64,000 nt of DNA from Chelonoidis abingdonii (GCF_003597395.2 NC_133777.1:10186886-10250885); one strand, 5' to 3'; counted from the first letter of the stretch, positions 10,766-22,373 are shown. A program made the numbers and translations. The notes: generated from the sequence alone by a model not told the origin.

Positions 10766-13700
10766 ATGAATTGGCAGTCCATGTGATGCTTTTTACATGC
10801 AACTGCTGCATTTTCACATTCTACCTATATATTTATGCAGTCACAGTGTATAGGGAGAGGCAACTCATGACACAATTAGGTAAGCACTTAACTGGGTTAT
10901 TTACATAAACATTATACACAATTTATGGAGGGGAATCAACATGTGGTTCATGAGAGAAAGATTTGGAGTGGGTGCCTGCTATGTATATCAGCAGTTTGCA
11001 TTTAAATGGACTACATTCCATAATTGTACAATTTTATGGATTAATATATATATTTAAATACATCCTTTGCAGCATCCACAGTTTAATAATGGAACACAAG
11101 ATATCACTGAGATGTTACTATTTTTGTTTTCAAAAATAAGTCATTCTTGAGAATTAATGTTTGTACAGTGCTTTGGAAATGTAAGGCACCATATAAGTGC
11201 TAAGTATTCACAATATGAAAGTATGATTTAATCTTTTTGGATTTGTAGATCAATTTCTGCCTTAGCATTCTCTCTTTCCTGATAATGTACAGTTCCAATA
11301 TGTTGCACAAGTGGTTAGTCTGTTTACAAGAATAGTCAGTGTTTGCAATAACCTCTGCAAGACAGCATTACTGACACAGAGTAATAACCTAGCTATAAGT
11401 AATAGAAACTACGCCAGCTCCTGTTTTCTGCATGTTACTGAACTGCATTCATTCCTCATGAGCTGAGGTTTTGATCTCTCACATATACACTGATAGTGAA
11501 TCGTCAGTCTGAAGTAATGTACGTTTGTTATAGTAACTGTGACAGTGTATTAGGTACTGTAAGAGTATGGCATACTTTAATGTGATATAGGTTGACATGA
11601 CATACATTGCAATGCAGTGTTAGCAAAGCAGAAACAAAGCAATACAAGATTTTTAGATCAGATACTATTAGGCCACAAAAACACCATTGCTATTTTTTCT
11701 CTTGTTGTGCACACAGTCTCCTTTATGGTGGAAATTTTGAAGAAAGCCAACATCCACCGCAAAACTATGTTGGAGTGTTGTCATCCCCAGAGATCCATGT
11801 ACTGCATGCGGTATCTGAGAGCATTAGAGGTATAGCCATAAAACCCATTAGTCTAAGACCCTAAGTGCAGGTGTTCTGTTGGGAAAGACATAGGAGCATG
11901 TGTCCTAACCCACAGATCTATTGTCAGTGAGGTTAGGACTCAAGCCAGTCTGATCTACTTAGGAAGATCATGTTTTTAAGCCTGTTGCTGTCCTAGATCT
12001 CTTATGTACTATATTATAACAGTGGCAGATGGTTCCTGTGTTTGCACAGCTGGCAGAATCGGTGATAATGATACTTTGCACTTTTATTGCACCTTCCATC
12101 TGAGGATCTGTGTATTTAGTGCTGTCTTATTCAGCGAACCTGATTTGGAAACATACCATATACAGTGAGTGTTCCTCATTTCCTAAGGGCTGCCAACATA
12201 TTCCCCCGTGTCCCCTCATGTCCTATGTAGCATGGATGTTCCTGCCAACAGCTCTGTGACTTACTGTTCATGGCCATTTTTCCTTTACATACGTCTTTCC
12301 AGTTCCATTTTAGCATTGGTTTTTGATCATCCACTACTCAGAGGTCTTAGAAATATTAGGTATTGCAGAAGTAGCTACAGGCAGAGGTTATCAGTGGTGG
12401 GAGACTTTTAATTATTACAGTGCAGCCATATGGTACCATATGTGTTCTATGCTGAGGACTGTTGGAGATTTTCCTCATTTCTCCTCATGTCTTATAGGAA
12501 CCCACTATAGAACAGGAAGCAACGTATTGGCAGATCATTATATTTATTGCTATTATACCACATTACAAAGGTGTGAGAGACCAGTTGCATGGTGACTTTA
12601 CCAATTTCATATCTCTCACTTCCCACCATCCTCTTTACGTACTGTGTTTCTATATGTATGCATGAATGTCTTTATATGGTTGTGTATGTATATGAAGCCA
12701 ACATGGCTTTTCTGTCCTATTTTCCACCCCTCCAGAGAAATGGCAAGTCTGTCAGTGTAGATAAGCAGAGACCAGTCCGAAATGAGACAGGAAAGATAAA
12801 ATAGGATGAACTACAGCTTGTCAGAGGCCTGTTGCTTGAAAGATCTCTTGCCTTCATCAGGAAGAGGAGGTGAATTTGGTGACAGGGAGATCAGTATGAT
12901 GAATAGGATGAATGTGGCTTTAATGTGTTGCAATACAGCTGCAGCTTAAAGCGCTGCACTACCAGAAACACCTGGCCAACAAGGAATGAGACATTTTATC
13001 TCAAGTGGAATGGAATTCCTGCTCTGTCCATCCCACATTGTGCACCTGGGAGAGGGGGTTTTGTGTTAGTATGTATGTGAATATTAGAACGGAAGTGTAG
13101 GGTGGCTTCGGCCTCTGTGTATTGCAGCAGAAAACTGTTTTGCACATGTAAGACACAGCAGAATAATGCCCAACAACACTTTTACCTACTGTAACTCCAT
13201 TCAGGTCAGAGGATTTTCCTCTGATTAATACCAGCATTTAAGTGCTGCGTAATTTTTTTGCTTTCCTTTTGGCAGTAGGCTGTTTTAATGTACGCAGGAG
13301 TTCAGCCTGTTTCCCTGCTTCTCCCTCTTCTTAAGCAAGACTCCGGCATGAAAGCTTGAACAGTTTCATGTGCTCCACTTGGTCTCCCTGCACTGCTCTG
13401 CCTCACTGCTACCCCATTGTTGTTTTTTAAAAACTAAAATTAAAAAAAATTCAGAAGAGGCATTTTTTTCTTTGTGCAGAATTAGCAATATATATTCTCA
13501 GTGAGTGAAGTTAAAGCTGCAGAGGGAAAACTTGAAGCCAAGGTTTTGTCTGAAAGTAAATAAAAACCACTCAATAGGCTCTAACGTCAATCTGCAAATG
13601 AAAATATGTGGAGAGAAAAGGTTTTATTGTCTACTTCCTCCTCCCACTGTATTTTATTTCCTGCTTCTCCAGTGACTAAGTTTTCCAGTCAGCGTGAGAG

Positions 13701-14455
13701 CAACAGTGCACTGGAGTTTTGTTTTGCAGAAGTTCAGCTCCAATTTCTTTGTATACTGAAAGCTGAGTATCCTGAGACCTGCTAACGGGACCTTTTCAAA
13801 TCAGCCATGCTTTTTACAGTAAGAAGCAACCCCTCTAGTTGCAGCCTTTGTAGTCACTAGAACATTTTGGTTTGTTTATTTAATAGAGTTAATGAGACAG
13901 TCTTCATTATTCACTAAATTGTGCACCAACGCTGTAAACCAGATGTCATGATATATGAAAAAGCTCTGGACAGATCAAATATGCCACGAAAGCTAGTGCC
14001 TTCTTTTTATTGTGATTTTGCTGGAAGATTGCCTAATTATTTCATCCCATTTTGGTGGCCCCGGACTTAACATACACTTTCCTTTCTTTTTTCAGCATAT
14101 GCTATCTTAAAAAAAAATGCATAAGATAGTTATATAAGAAGCAAGCATAGACTAATAAAGTAAAATAGTCCTAATAAGCTAGAAGTGAGGTGCTGTATGT
14201 TATGTTCTGTAAAAGTACACATCTTATAGTAGATCTGCCTTCCTTACCATTACAAGGAAGAAAGAGAGAGAGAGAAAAACAAAAATAGAAGAGAATAGGT
14301 AGAGGGGAAAGAGCTCTGGTTGGCAGAATTCTGCTTGGCAGTGTATATAAATGGGAATTGCTTATATTTCCTTTGGAGAGCATGTGTTGTAAATCACATA
14401 GAGGAAGAAGGGGCTTTGCAGGAGTCTCCCACCTTCCTTTTAGCTCCCATGCTTT
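10766..14455. other. Unassigned AT-rich stretch
   Basis: No gene or well-bounded element was found in this 3.7-kb stretch. A weak SINE-tail-like phrase ('cagtgctttggaaatgtaag') occurs at about 11167-11186 and 'ttgcacttttattgcacc' at about 12075. The short frames near 11607-12800 lack recognisable domains. Confidence 0.5.
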
Positions 14456-14820
14456 TTCAATATTCCCAGAGTTCTGAAAAAGATCCTGGAAACACATCTT
14501 TAGTGCCTCTCATCCAAGCATCTCACAGCACTTTGCAGAGTGATGGATTAAGTGTCACAACACACCTGGGCATATTGGCATTTGGAAACAAAACTTGTAG
14601 GTGCTTAAGATAATATTACTACCTCAGATAATATGAATACTTATCTTGATAGCAGGGGGAAGGCTTTTGATGATTATTTACTTAATGGCTAAGTCTACAT
14701 TTAGGCACGTAAGTGGCCTGATTTCAAAAGTGGTGAGTGCCTACTAGCTTTCAGGCAAAAAGGATTTAGGAGTCTAACTTTAGGCACCCATTTTGGAAAA
14801 TCTTGGCCAATGTTTTGTAA
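14456..14820. repeat. Ancient interspersed repeat remnants
   Basis: Around 14495-14570 the phrase 'catctcacagcactttgcag' resembles the CORE-SINE head region. Around 14690-14815 there is a turtle/archosaur-type fossil, 'ttaggcacgtaagtggcctg', ending 'aactttaggcacccatttt'. Both are weak and lack target duplications. Class is uncertain. Confidence 0.45.
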
Positions 14821-15204
14821 CATCAGATACTTTATAGGCATTGGCAGGGAATCTGTAGTTAAGGCTGCATTGAGATTTTAATGTAAAAAAGACTTTCACG
14901 CTTTAATGACTTAATTTACTTCCAAGATTTGGCACAGTAACTTTTTATAGGAAAATTTAATTTCCTATATAAATCTTTAAGTAAAATATTTACTAATTTA
15001 AGCAGAGGAAACTTTTTAAGTGTTCAGAATTTTGAAATATTATGTTTTCCTTGAATTTCATTTGGGTTCCTCTACCTTTCAAATAATCACAGTCCCCAGA
15101 GACCTCACAGTAATTATCATAGCTTTATCACTTGCTGAATGGATTTCTGCAGTGTACCTTACAATGGGGCTATTCCTGAAGATCACAGAATGCCACTTGC
15201 TACT
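14821..15204. other. Unassigned stretch
   Basis: AT-rich sequence with no visible gene or repeat. It ends at the target duplication of the composite insert that follows. Confidence 0.5.
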
Positions 15205-15227
15205 TACTTAATGGATGCCCTCAGCTA

Positions 15228-15427
15228 GGGAGGCGATAGCTCAGTGATTTGAGCATTGGCCTGTTAAACCCAGGGTTGTGAGTTTGATCCTAGAGGGAGC
15301 CACTTAGGGATCTGTGACAAAAATCAGTACCTGATCCTGCTAGTGAAGGCAGGGGGCTGAACTTGATGACCTTTCAGGGTCCCTTCCAGCTCTATGAGAT
15401 AGGTATATCTCCATATATCTATTATTT
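15228..15427 (+). mobile_element. tRNA-derived SINE, turtle Cry I type
   Basis: The head is tRNA-like with RNA polymerase III promoter boxes: A box at 15237-15247 ('tagctcagtga') and B box at 15280-15290 ('gagtttgatcc'). The body contains 'aaaaatcagtacctgatcct', 'gtgaaggcagggggctga' and 'gtcccttccagctctatga', and the tail is AT-rich ('ctattattt'). The length of about 200 bp and the arrangement match the lysine-tRNA-derived SINE known from cryptodiran turtles. It is a retroposed element, not a functional tRNA gene: the anticodon arm is diverged and the head runs directly into the SINE body. This is the best clue to the host lineage. Confidence 0.88.
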
Positions 15428-15677
15428 GGAGTGGACCACATCCACCCTGATCAAATAGACCCTGTCAATACTGGTTCTCCACTTGTGAGGTACTCCCTTC
15501 TCTTCATGTGTCATTATATTATATAATGCCTGCATCTGTAACTTTCACTCCATGCATCTGAAGAAGTGAGGTGTTTTACCCATGAAAGCTTATGCCCAAA
15601 TAAATCTGTTAGTCTTTGAGGTGCCACCGGACTCCTTGTTGTTTTTGTGGATACAGACTAACACAGCTACCCCCTGA
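15428..15677 (+). repeat. Unclassified high-copy repeat B, copy 1
   Basis: It starts near 'ccacatccaccctgatcaaa', runs through 'gcatctgaagaagtgagg', 'acccatgaaagcttatgc' and 'ctgttagtctttgaggtgcc', and ends 'cagactaacacagctacc'. The same 3' portion is found at 55258-55345 (minus), 57463-57606 (minus) and 59355-59568 (plus). I recognise the sequence as very common in turtle genomes but cannot name its class with confidence. No coding potential. Confidence 0.65.
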
Positions 15678-15772
15678 TACTTAATGGACCAAGTTATCCC
15701 TGTTCTCTGTAGATTGTCCTGGCATCCATTTAATCTTTGGGTACAATTCAAGGTCTTGATTTGGATCTACAG

Positions 15773-16083
15773 CAGGGGTCGGCAACCTTTCGGAAGTGGT
15801 GTGCCAAGTCTTCATTTAGTCACTCTAATTTAAGGTTTTGCAAGCCAGTAAGACAGTTTAACGTTTTTAGAAGGCCTCTTTCTATAAGTCTATAAGATAT
15901 AACTAAACTATTGTTATATGTAAAGTAAATAAGGTTTTTAAAATGTTTAAGAAGCTTCATTTAAAATTAAATTAAAATGGAGAGCCCCCCAGACTGGTGG
16001 TCAGGACCTGGGCAGTGTGAGTGCCATTGAAAATCAGCTCATGTGCCACCTTCGGCACGCGTGCCATACGTTGCCTACCCCTG
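15773..16083. mobile_element. hAT non-autonomous element (311 bp)
   Basis: It starts 'caggggtcggcaaccttt' and ends 'acgttgcctacccctg'. The termini are inverted repeats (CAGGGGTxGGCAAC), followed inward by a second inverted stretch around 'gtggtgtgcc' and 'ggcacgcgtgcc'. It is flanked by a perfect 8-bp duplication, atctacag at 15765-15772 and 16084-16091. All of this is diagnostic of hAT transposition. The interior is AT-rich and non-coding. The interrupted host sequence (15690-15764 joined to 16092-16340) is continuous but unidentified. Confidence 0.9.
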
Positions 16084-16091
16084 ATCTACAG

Positions 16092-16789
16092 TATAATGTC
16101 TGTAATGGTGTGGGTCCTGGTAACTTAGAAACTGCTTCTTTCCTCATGTCTTACCCTGGCATTTGAAATAGTCTGAGATGGATTAATTGATTGATTGGTC
16201 CCTAGATGTATTCCTGTGGAAGCTGAGGCCAGAACTTTCTCCATGGAAGACACTCAATTCTGGAATTCACTTCTCTGGGTCCATTCCAGCCTGAATGTAT
16301 TGACCTTCAGGGCTTTTTCAGAGGAGGTTGCTTGAGGGATCACCAGAAAAGCTGTGTCCTTGCCTTAATTTCCCCCACTTGGGGCAAGAAGAACCCGCAC
16401 GTTAACCAAATAGCATGTCCCCTTTTAATAAGGTTAGCAAGGTTTCAGGACAGGAATAATTACAATAAACAGTTTATCAGGACCAAACTTAAAATATACA
16501 AAACCAAGTCACTGAATAAGAAAATAGGAACTAGTCAAAATCAATCCCGGCATGTTTGTCCCTTTATTCTTTGTTTAATCATTTTACAGTTAGGCTCTAT
16601 GGTGATGGAGCAGCTTGGCAGAAATGATAATCCTGGAGGGGAAATGGAAAACAATCTGTGGGGTTATCGATGAGATTCCTGGACAGTGGAAAAACACATG
16701 CATGCTGTTTGTGTGGTGAATGGGCACAGTTGCTGTTCAGGATTTATTACACATTTTTGTTCTGTGGACATATGAATATTGGCATGTCT
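16092..16789. other. Unassigned stretch
   Basis: The first 250 bp is the right half of the sequence interrupted by the hAT element. From 16340 to 16660 it has an LTR-like feel ('cttggggcaagaagaaccc') but no TG...CA ends or target duplication were found. Confidence 0.45.
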
Positions 16790-17193
16790 GGAACGTGCCA
16801 CCCTCCTCATTGCTGGTAACTGGACCCCTGAGGCCCTTCCTCTTACCCACCTCTTCCCCCCCAAGGTCCCGCCTCTGCTCCACCTCTTCCCCCCCAAGAT
16901 CCCACATCCTTTATTTGCTCCTTTCCCCAAGTTCCTTTCTGGATCATCTCCACCTCAATGGGTTCCCTCTGCTCCTGGACTGGGAGAGGAGTTGCTGCAG
17001 CCTGACAAGGAGCCTGCCTGCAGGTAGGAGGCAGCCCCAGCTGAGCAGGGAGTGGTGTGGGTTAATGACCGGTGCCTCTCCTCGCCCCACGGTAACCGGA
17101 CTTTTGGTATTCAGTCAGTACATCTGACTGGACACCAGCAGGCCCCTTTTTGATCGGACCTTCTAGTTGAAAACTAGGCACCTGGCAACCCTA
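16790..17193. mobile_element. hAT-like element, one end recognisable
   Basis: The right terminus 'ggcacctggcaaccctac' resembles the reverse complement of a common turtle hAT end (GTAGGGTTGCCAGGTG), with 'gatcggaccttctagttgaa' just inside. The interior is GC-rich and contains two near-identical phrases, 'cacctcttcccccccaag', at about 16848 and 16879. The left terminus and target duplication could not be found, so the left boundary is approximate and the element is probably truncated. Confidence 0.5.
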
Positions 17194-17895
17194 CACTTGT
17201 CTTATATCCAGGACTACGTCATTTCCCGTTTTGTGTTGCCTCATGCTGCTCCCAGAATGTTTTGAGAGCAATGATAGACAGTCACTGCAGTAAAATTAAA
17301 ATCCGCTTACACAGACTGAAAGAGAAAAAAGTGTGTATATATGAAAAGGTACATTCTGACTTCCTCAAGGGGTTTTCAAAGGAATATTCCATTCTCTCTC
17401 TTCACACTTTTTTGTTTTTTTTTGTAATCTATTTTAACTAAATCTCCAATAAAGCAATTTCTACAGAAGAAGAAAGTGAAAAAATTATCTTAAATTTACC
17501 ATTGGCTAATCATATGTTCAGCCATTGTGATATCCAGTATCCAATATCTGATCTGCTTCTGTGTAAACCACTTTCCAGATGTTATGGGAGTGATAGTTGA
17601 GCATTTGGCAAAAGTCAGGTGGTAACTCAGACACAATTGTTCCTTCATGCAACCTTAAATGTTGTATTTTAAATTCTTTTTAGATTTTGTCAGTTTTAAA
17701 TTCTAAAGTAATCAGTATAATCCAATAAAGAAATGAAGATAAAATTGATTGAGGGAGTGGGGAGGAGGACATAGGCCTGTTCTGTATTAATGAAGTCTAC
17801 CGCACGTGTTATACCATTGTCCAATAGCTGTAAAGGAAGTTTCCTGAATGTAGGGAATTAAGTCAAAAGAGGCTATTAGGAAAAAAAAAGGAGGA
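17194..17895. other. Unassigned AT-rich stretch
   Basis: No gene or repeat boundary seen. A poly-A run lies at 17881-17889, just before the CR1 3' end. Confidence 0.5.
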
Positions 17896-18021
17896 AATTA
17901 ATAAGAGCTGCCATACTGGATCAAAGCAATAGTCCATCTAGCCCAGTATCCTGTCTCCGGCAGTGGCCAGTACCAGAGTTTCCAGGGGAGTGTACAGAAC
18001 AGGGCAGTTTTTGAGAGATCC

Positions 18022-18368
18022 ACACCGACTTTCCAATGTGCTCTGCCCACAGGCCCCACCCTGACTCCACTCCTTCCTCCAAGGTAACACCCCTGCCCCA
18101 CCTCTTTCCACCCCTTCCTGCCCTGCCTCATTGCACCCCATTCTGCCGCCTCCCTCGAGTCTGCCCTGTCCCCACTCCTCCCTCCTCACCCCTCAGAGCC
18201 TCCTACATGCTGCAAAACAGCTGATCATGGGAAGGTGGTGGAGGCGCTGATTGGTGGGGCCTGCCAGTGGGTGGGAGGTGCTGGGGGGGGGGGCTAATAG
18301 GGGAGCTGCGGTGAGTGCTCAGCACCCACTATTTTTCCCTGTGGGTGCTCCAGCCTCTGTCTTCCCCG
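18022..18368. mobile_element. Eroded GC-rich hAT MITE inside CR1
   Basis: The CR1 flanks are continuous across this interval when compared with the CR1 copy at 1420-1500. The insert shares 'caccgactttcc', 'cctgccccacctctttccac' and 'gtgggtgctccag' with the well-bounded hAT element at 59837-60284, so it belongs to that family. The terminal bases and target duplication have decayed and the limits are approximate. A poly-G run lies at about 18282-18291. Confidence 0.6.
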
Positions 18369-19101
18369 CCCAGCTTCTGTCAGTCTGATGTTTAGGGTTG
18401 CCCCACACATGGGGTTGCATCCCTGACTATTTTAGCTAATAGCCATTAATCGACCTATTCTCCATGAACTTATCTATTTTTTTGAATCCAGGTACACTTT
18501 TGGCCATCACAACATCCCATGGCAATGAATTTTACAGGTTAATTGTATGTTGTGTGGAAAAGTACTTCTTCTTGTTTATATTTAAACTTACTGCCTATTA
18601 ATTTCATTGGGTGTTGCCTAGTAATTTCACCCTGCTTTTTGTATTGTGGGAAAGGGTAAATAATGCTTTTCTATGTTCAGTTTCTCCACACCACACTCTT
18701 TTCTAAGCAAAACAGCCCTAATCTCTTTATCCTCTCCTCATGTGCAAGCCATTTCATAACCTGGATCATCTTTGTTGCCCTTCTCTGAACCTTCTCCAGT
18801 TCCACTATATCCTTTTTGAGAAGGGGTGACTAAACTGGACACAGTATTCAAGGTGTGGGCACACCACGCATTTATATAGTGACATTATGATATTTTCTGT
18901 CTTATTTTCTATCCCTTTCTTAATAGCTCCTAACATTCTTTTACTCCTGAAGTTTTCAGAGAACTATGCCAATGACTCCAAGATCTCTTTCTTGATTGGT
19001 AACAGCTAATTTAGAGCCCATCACTATAGATGTATATTTGGGATTTTTTTTTCCATTGTGCATTATTTTGCACTTTTCAGTGTTGAATTTCATCTGCCAG
19101 T

Positions 19102-20068
19102 TGTGACAAAGTTCCTCCTCTACCTTGGTGGGTCCTGCGCTTATTGGCAGATTTGCTCACCTCAGTGGTCTTCCCCACAGTCTGGATCAACTCCTCCTGT
19201 GTCTGATCAGGAGTTGGGAGGTTTGGGGCAGGGCCGGCTCCAGGCCACAGTGCGCCAAGCGCATGCTTGGGGCGGCATGACGTGGGGGGCGCTCTGCCGG
19301 TTGCCGGGAGGGCGGCAGGCGGCTCCAGTGGACCTCCCGCAGGCGTGCCTGCGGAGGGTCCAGTGGTCCCACGGCTCCAGTGGAGCATCCGCAGGCATGC
19401 CTGCGGGAGGTCCACCGGAGCCGCGGGACCACCGGATCCCCTGCAGGGAAGCCTGCAGGAGGTCCACTGTAGCCGTGAGAGCGGCAGAGCGCCCCTGCAG
19501 CGTGCCGCCGTGCTTGGGGCAGCGAAATTGCTAGAGCCGGCCCTGGTTTGGGGGGAACCCGGGCCCGCCCTCTACTCCGGGTTCCAGCCCAGGGCCCTGT
19601 GGATTGCAGCTGTCTATAGTGCCTATTGTAACAGCTGTGTGACAGCTACAACTCCCTGGGCTACTTCCCCATGGCCTCCTCCAAACACCTTCTTTATCCT
19701 CACCATAGGACCTTCCTCCTGGTGTCTGATAACACTTGTACTCCGTAGTCCTCCAGCAGCACAGCCTCTCTCACTCAGCTCCTTGTGCCTCTTGCTCCCA
19801 GCTCCTCACACGCACTTCCTCTCCTCTAGCTCCTTCCCCCCTGACTGGAGTGAGCTCCTTTTTAAACCCAAGTGCCCTGATTAGCCTGCCTTGATTGGCT
19901 GCAGATGATCTAATCAGCCTGTCTGCCTTAATTGGTTCTAGCAAGTTCTTGATTACTCTAGTGCAGCCCCTGCTCTAGTCACTCAGGGAACAGAAAACTA
20001 CTCACCCAGTGACCAGTATATTTGCCCTCTACTAGACTCCTGTACCCCACTGGTTTGGGTCTGTCACA
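19102..20068 (-). mobile_element. Solo LTR inserted in CR1
   Basis: It starts TGTGACA and ends TGTCACA, the inverted-terminal signature of a retroviral-type LTR. It interrupts the CR1 phrase 'catctgcca...ttttattgccca' exactly. The flanks are cagt (19098-19101) and catt (20069-20072), a 4-bp target duplication with one substitution. On the minus strand a TATA-like 'gtttaaaaaggag' lies at about 19855-19868, preceded by CCAAT-like 'ccaatcaagg' and 'ccaattaagg', giving the transcriptional direction. No internal region or second LTR is present, so it is a solo LTR left by recombination. It contains a later hAT MITE; without that and its TSD copy it is about 640 bp. Confidence 0.85.
19229..19545. 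mobile_element. hAT MITE nested in the solo LTR (317 bp)
   Basis: The ends are perfect 12-bp inverted repeats, CAGGGCCGGCTC at 19229-19240 and its complement at 19534-19545. It is flanked by a perfect 8-bp duplication, gtttgggg at 19221-19228 and 19546-19553. The interior is CpG-rich and contains three palindromic units spaced about 52 bp: 8-bp arms at 19337-19354, a perfect 18-bp palindrome at 19389-19406, and a third around 19440-19459. The long open frames across it are GC artefacts. A related element lies at 22374-22619. Confidence 0.92.
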
Positions 20069-20476
20069 CATTTTATTGCCCAGTTATCCAGTTTTGTGAG
20101 ATCTATAATTCTTTGCCGTCAGCTTTGGATTTAACTATCTTGAATAATTTTGTATCATCTGCAAACTTTGCCACTTCATTATTCTCTCCCTTTTCCAAAG
20201 AAATAATGAATATGTTGAACAAGATGGGTGCCAGTACAGATCCTTGGCGTCGGCAGATCCCACTGTTTACTTCTCTCCATTGTGAAAATTGACCATTTAT
20301 TTCTATCATTTGTTTCCTGTCTTTTAACCAGTTACTGGTCTATGAGAGGACCTTCCCTGTTATCCCATGACTGCTTAGTTTGCTTAAGAGCCTTTGGTGA
20401 GGGACCTTGTTAAAGGCTTTCTGAAAATCTGAGTATACCATATCAACTGGATCACCCTTGTTGACACCCTCAAAAT

Positions 20477-20722
20477 AAGGTTGCCAACTTTCTAATCACA
20501 CAAAACCAAACACCATGACCCAACCCTGCCCCGCCCCTTAGCTGAGGCCCCACCCCCACTCACTCCATCCCCCCTCCCTCCATCGCTCATTCTCCCCATA
20601 CCCTCACTTTCACCAGGCTAGGGCAGGCAGTTGGGGTGTGGGAGGGGGATGAGGGCACTGACTCAGGATGTGGGCTCTGGAGTTGGGCCAGGGATGAGGG
20701 GTTTGGGGTGCAAGAGGGGGTA
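20477..20722. mobile_element. hAT-like element, left part
   Basis: It begins 'aaggttgccaactttctaat' immediately at the broken 5' side of CR1. The following C-rich then G-rich low-complexity sequence ('gggatgaggggtttggggtg') is typical of a turtle hAT family. No matching right terminus or target duplication was found, so the element is probably truncated. Confidence 0.5.
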
Positions 20723-22365
20723 CGTATTGGCATGTTTTATCTGTGTTTATCGGTTAAAGCCAAAAATCAGAAAGCCTATGTATATGCCACTGGTCACAAG
20801 CCCCGGAGAGCAGAGCTATAGGTACTGAACCTAAGTCAGGCATGCTGAGGTGGTCATCATTAGTACACAGGGGTCTGTAAGCCTGGACTGGGTCTGAGTG
20901 GAAAACCATGTGAGTCCAGCCTGAGAGAAGTGAAAGCTTGGGGCTTGTCACCTGGGCTGGTGGGGGGGCTGCGAGACGGGGCTGCCCTCAGAGATGGGAC
21001 AGTGGTGCAGCTCACTCTGTAACCATCCCACCCCTCACCCAGAGAGAGATCAGAAAAGTGCTAAGAATAATGGACGAGAGTATTTCTTTTCCAATCAGTT
21101 AGGGATGACTAGGTTCTGTTCTATTAATGTTCTTGTCCTACATCCATCATCACGGTATCTGAGCACCTTCTAGAAGTCTACTAACTGATATAACTACCCT
21201 CTTGTCAGGTACGGCTGTTCGTTCTTTTTCTCAGCCTCGCCTCGGGGAAAATCATTTGTGGATTTACTAAACAATATTTTTGAGTATTTGATTTTTTTAA
21301 ATTAAATGTATGACATGTCATGTGTTTTTATTAGCAAAGGCCCAGTTAGAATTAAATTTTGGTGACGTTTATGGTGGTTCTTACTCCCTGCAGGAGTTCA
21401 TGTCACAATTTTAGACCAGCCCCCGAGAAAGCTCTGTGTCCTGAACAAATGAGCTTTACATTGGCGCCATAAATCTCCACTGTTCAAGAGGAGTGGATTT
21501 GCTGACCACAGTCCTCATCCTGGAGATTTTAGGTGATCTTTTCAGTATCCCGTGTTCAGACCATAAGTGCCTTGAAGATAAAGACCAAGACCTTGATTCA
21601 TTGGAAATGTTCTAAAATTTCTTAGCTGAGCTCATCAAAGTGCTCAAATATAGTTTCATTCATAGGGTTTGCTTATTAAATGTTCTTACTCATTCCATAT
21701 TTCTTGACACAGCTGTAGAATATCTAGTAACCTATGGATTAATTCCTCGTGTCAGGCATCATGCACGTGCACAAGTCAGCCGGGATGGTAATGGGATTTT
21801 TCTAAAGGTTCAAATGTGCCAATCCCCCATCTCTTCCCAACTTCTGTAACAGGTAAACTTCTAGGAGACCATTTTGTTCTCCTCTAAATGAAACATTGCC
21901 AAATTTATATTCAAAATGTGTAAAGTAAAAATGTACTCCAGGGCTAAGAATTTAAATTACAAGTCTCAGTCCCAAGCGAATTTTTACAGTTGAATTAAGC
22001 AGGGATTATAATGGAAATGCCGATAGATGTTTTACTAAAGCAACACCATTCTGAGAATCTCTGCTAGATGTTTTTAAGAATATTGTTTGCTCCTGTCCAG
22101 CTTAGTCTTAAAAATAGGCCATGCCTATGCAGCAAATTAGTTAGTAATTTTAGCGTGGAGCTTCCATGCCTTTGCCATGTTCTCATTAGTGTCAGTCTCA
22201 TCTGTCATTTAAGATTTTTTCATTTTCAAAAGGACTGAAAATGATCACAGTGTTTTAACTCATATGGAAAGCCAGAGAAAATGCACAGATCCCAAATATT
22301 TTGTCTCTCTTGGCTCCTCTTTCCTCTCTTGCCAACTATCCCCATCAACTCCTCTGTGGAGAACA
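20723..22365. other. Unassigned stretch
   Basis: No gene or bounded element. A weak MIR-like phrase ('catcacggtatctgagcacc') is at about 21149-21168. The remainder looks single-copy. Confidence 0.5.
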
Positions 22366-22373
22366 CCTATTTA

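Larger units (their letters stand above)
15205..15688 (+). mobile_element. Composite insert flanked by an 11-bp TSD
   Basis: The 11-mer tacttaatgga occurs at 15205-15215 and again at 15678-15688, enclosing 462 bp. The enclosed DNA is a short leader, a complete tRNA-derived SINE, and then a copy of repeat B ending 'acacagctaccccctga'. An 11-bp duplication fits LINE-type target-primed insertion rather than hAT or LTR integration. Either the SINE and repeat B moved together as one chimeric retroposon, or the SINE inserted later into a repeat B copy. Confidence 0.65.
17896..20475 (-). mobile_element. CR1 LINE, minus strand, with nested insertions
   Basis: The plus strand reads a long reverse-complement CR1: 3' region at 17896-18021, then 18369-19101, then RT coding at 20069-20475. 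Minus-strand translation at 20309-20103 gives RT motifs: 'RQGSVLAP' (residues 21-28, equivalent to PQGSVLGP) and 'FADDTKL' (residues 49-55), the catalytic loop. The copy is broken by a hAT-like insert (about 18022-18368) and by a solo LTR at 19102-20068. Its 5' side ends at 20475, next to another hAT element, so the N-terminal RT and the endonuclease are missing. It is not functional. Confidence 0.85.

Noticed and set aside
15228..15300. tRNA gene
   Set aside because: A and B boxes are present, but the head continues into a SINE body with an AT-rich tail. It is a retroposed tRNA derivative.
19267..19884. 205-codon plus-strand open frame
   Set aside because: It runs across the junction of a hAT MITE and a solo LTR, so it is a GC-composition artefact of two nested elements.
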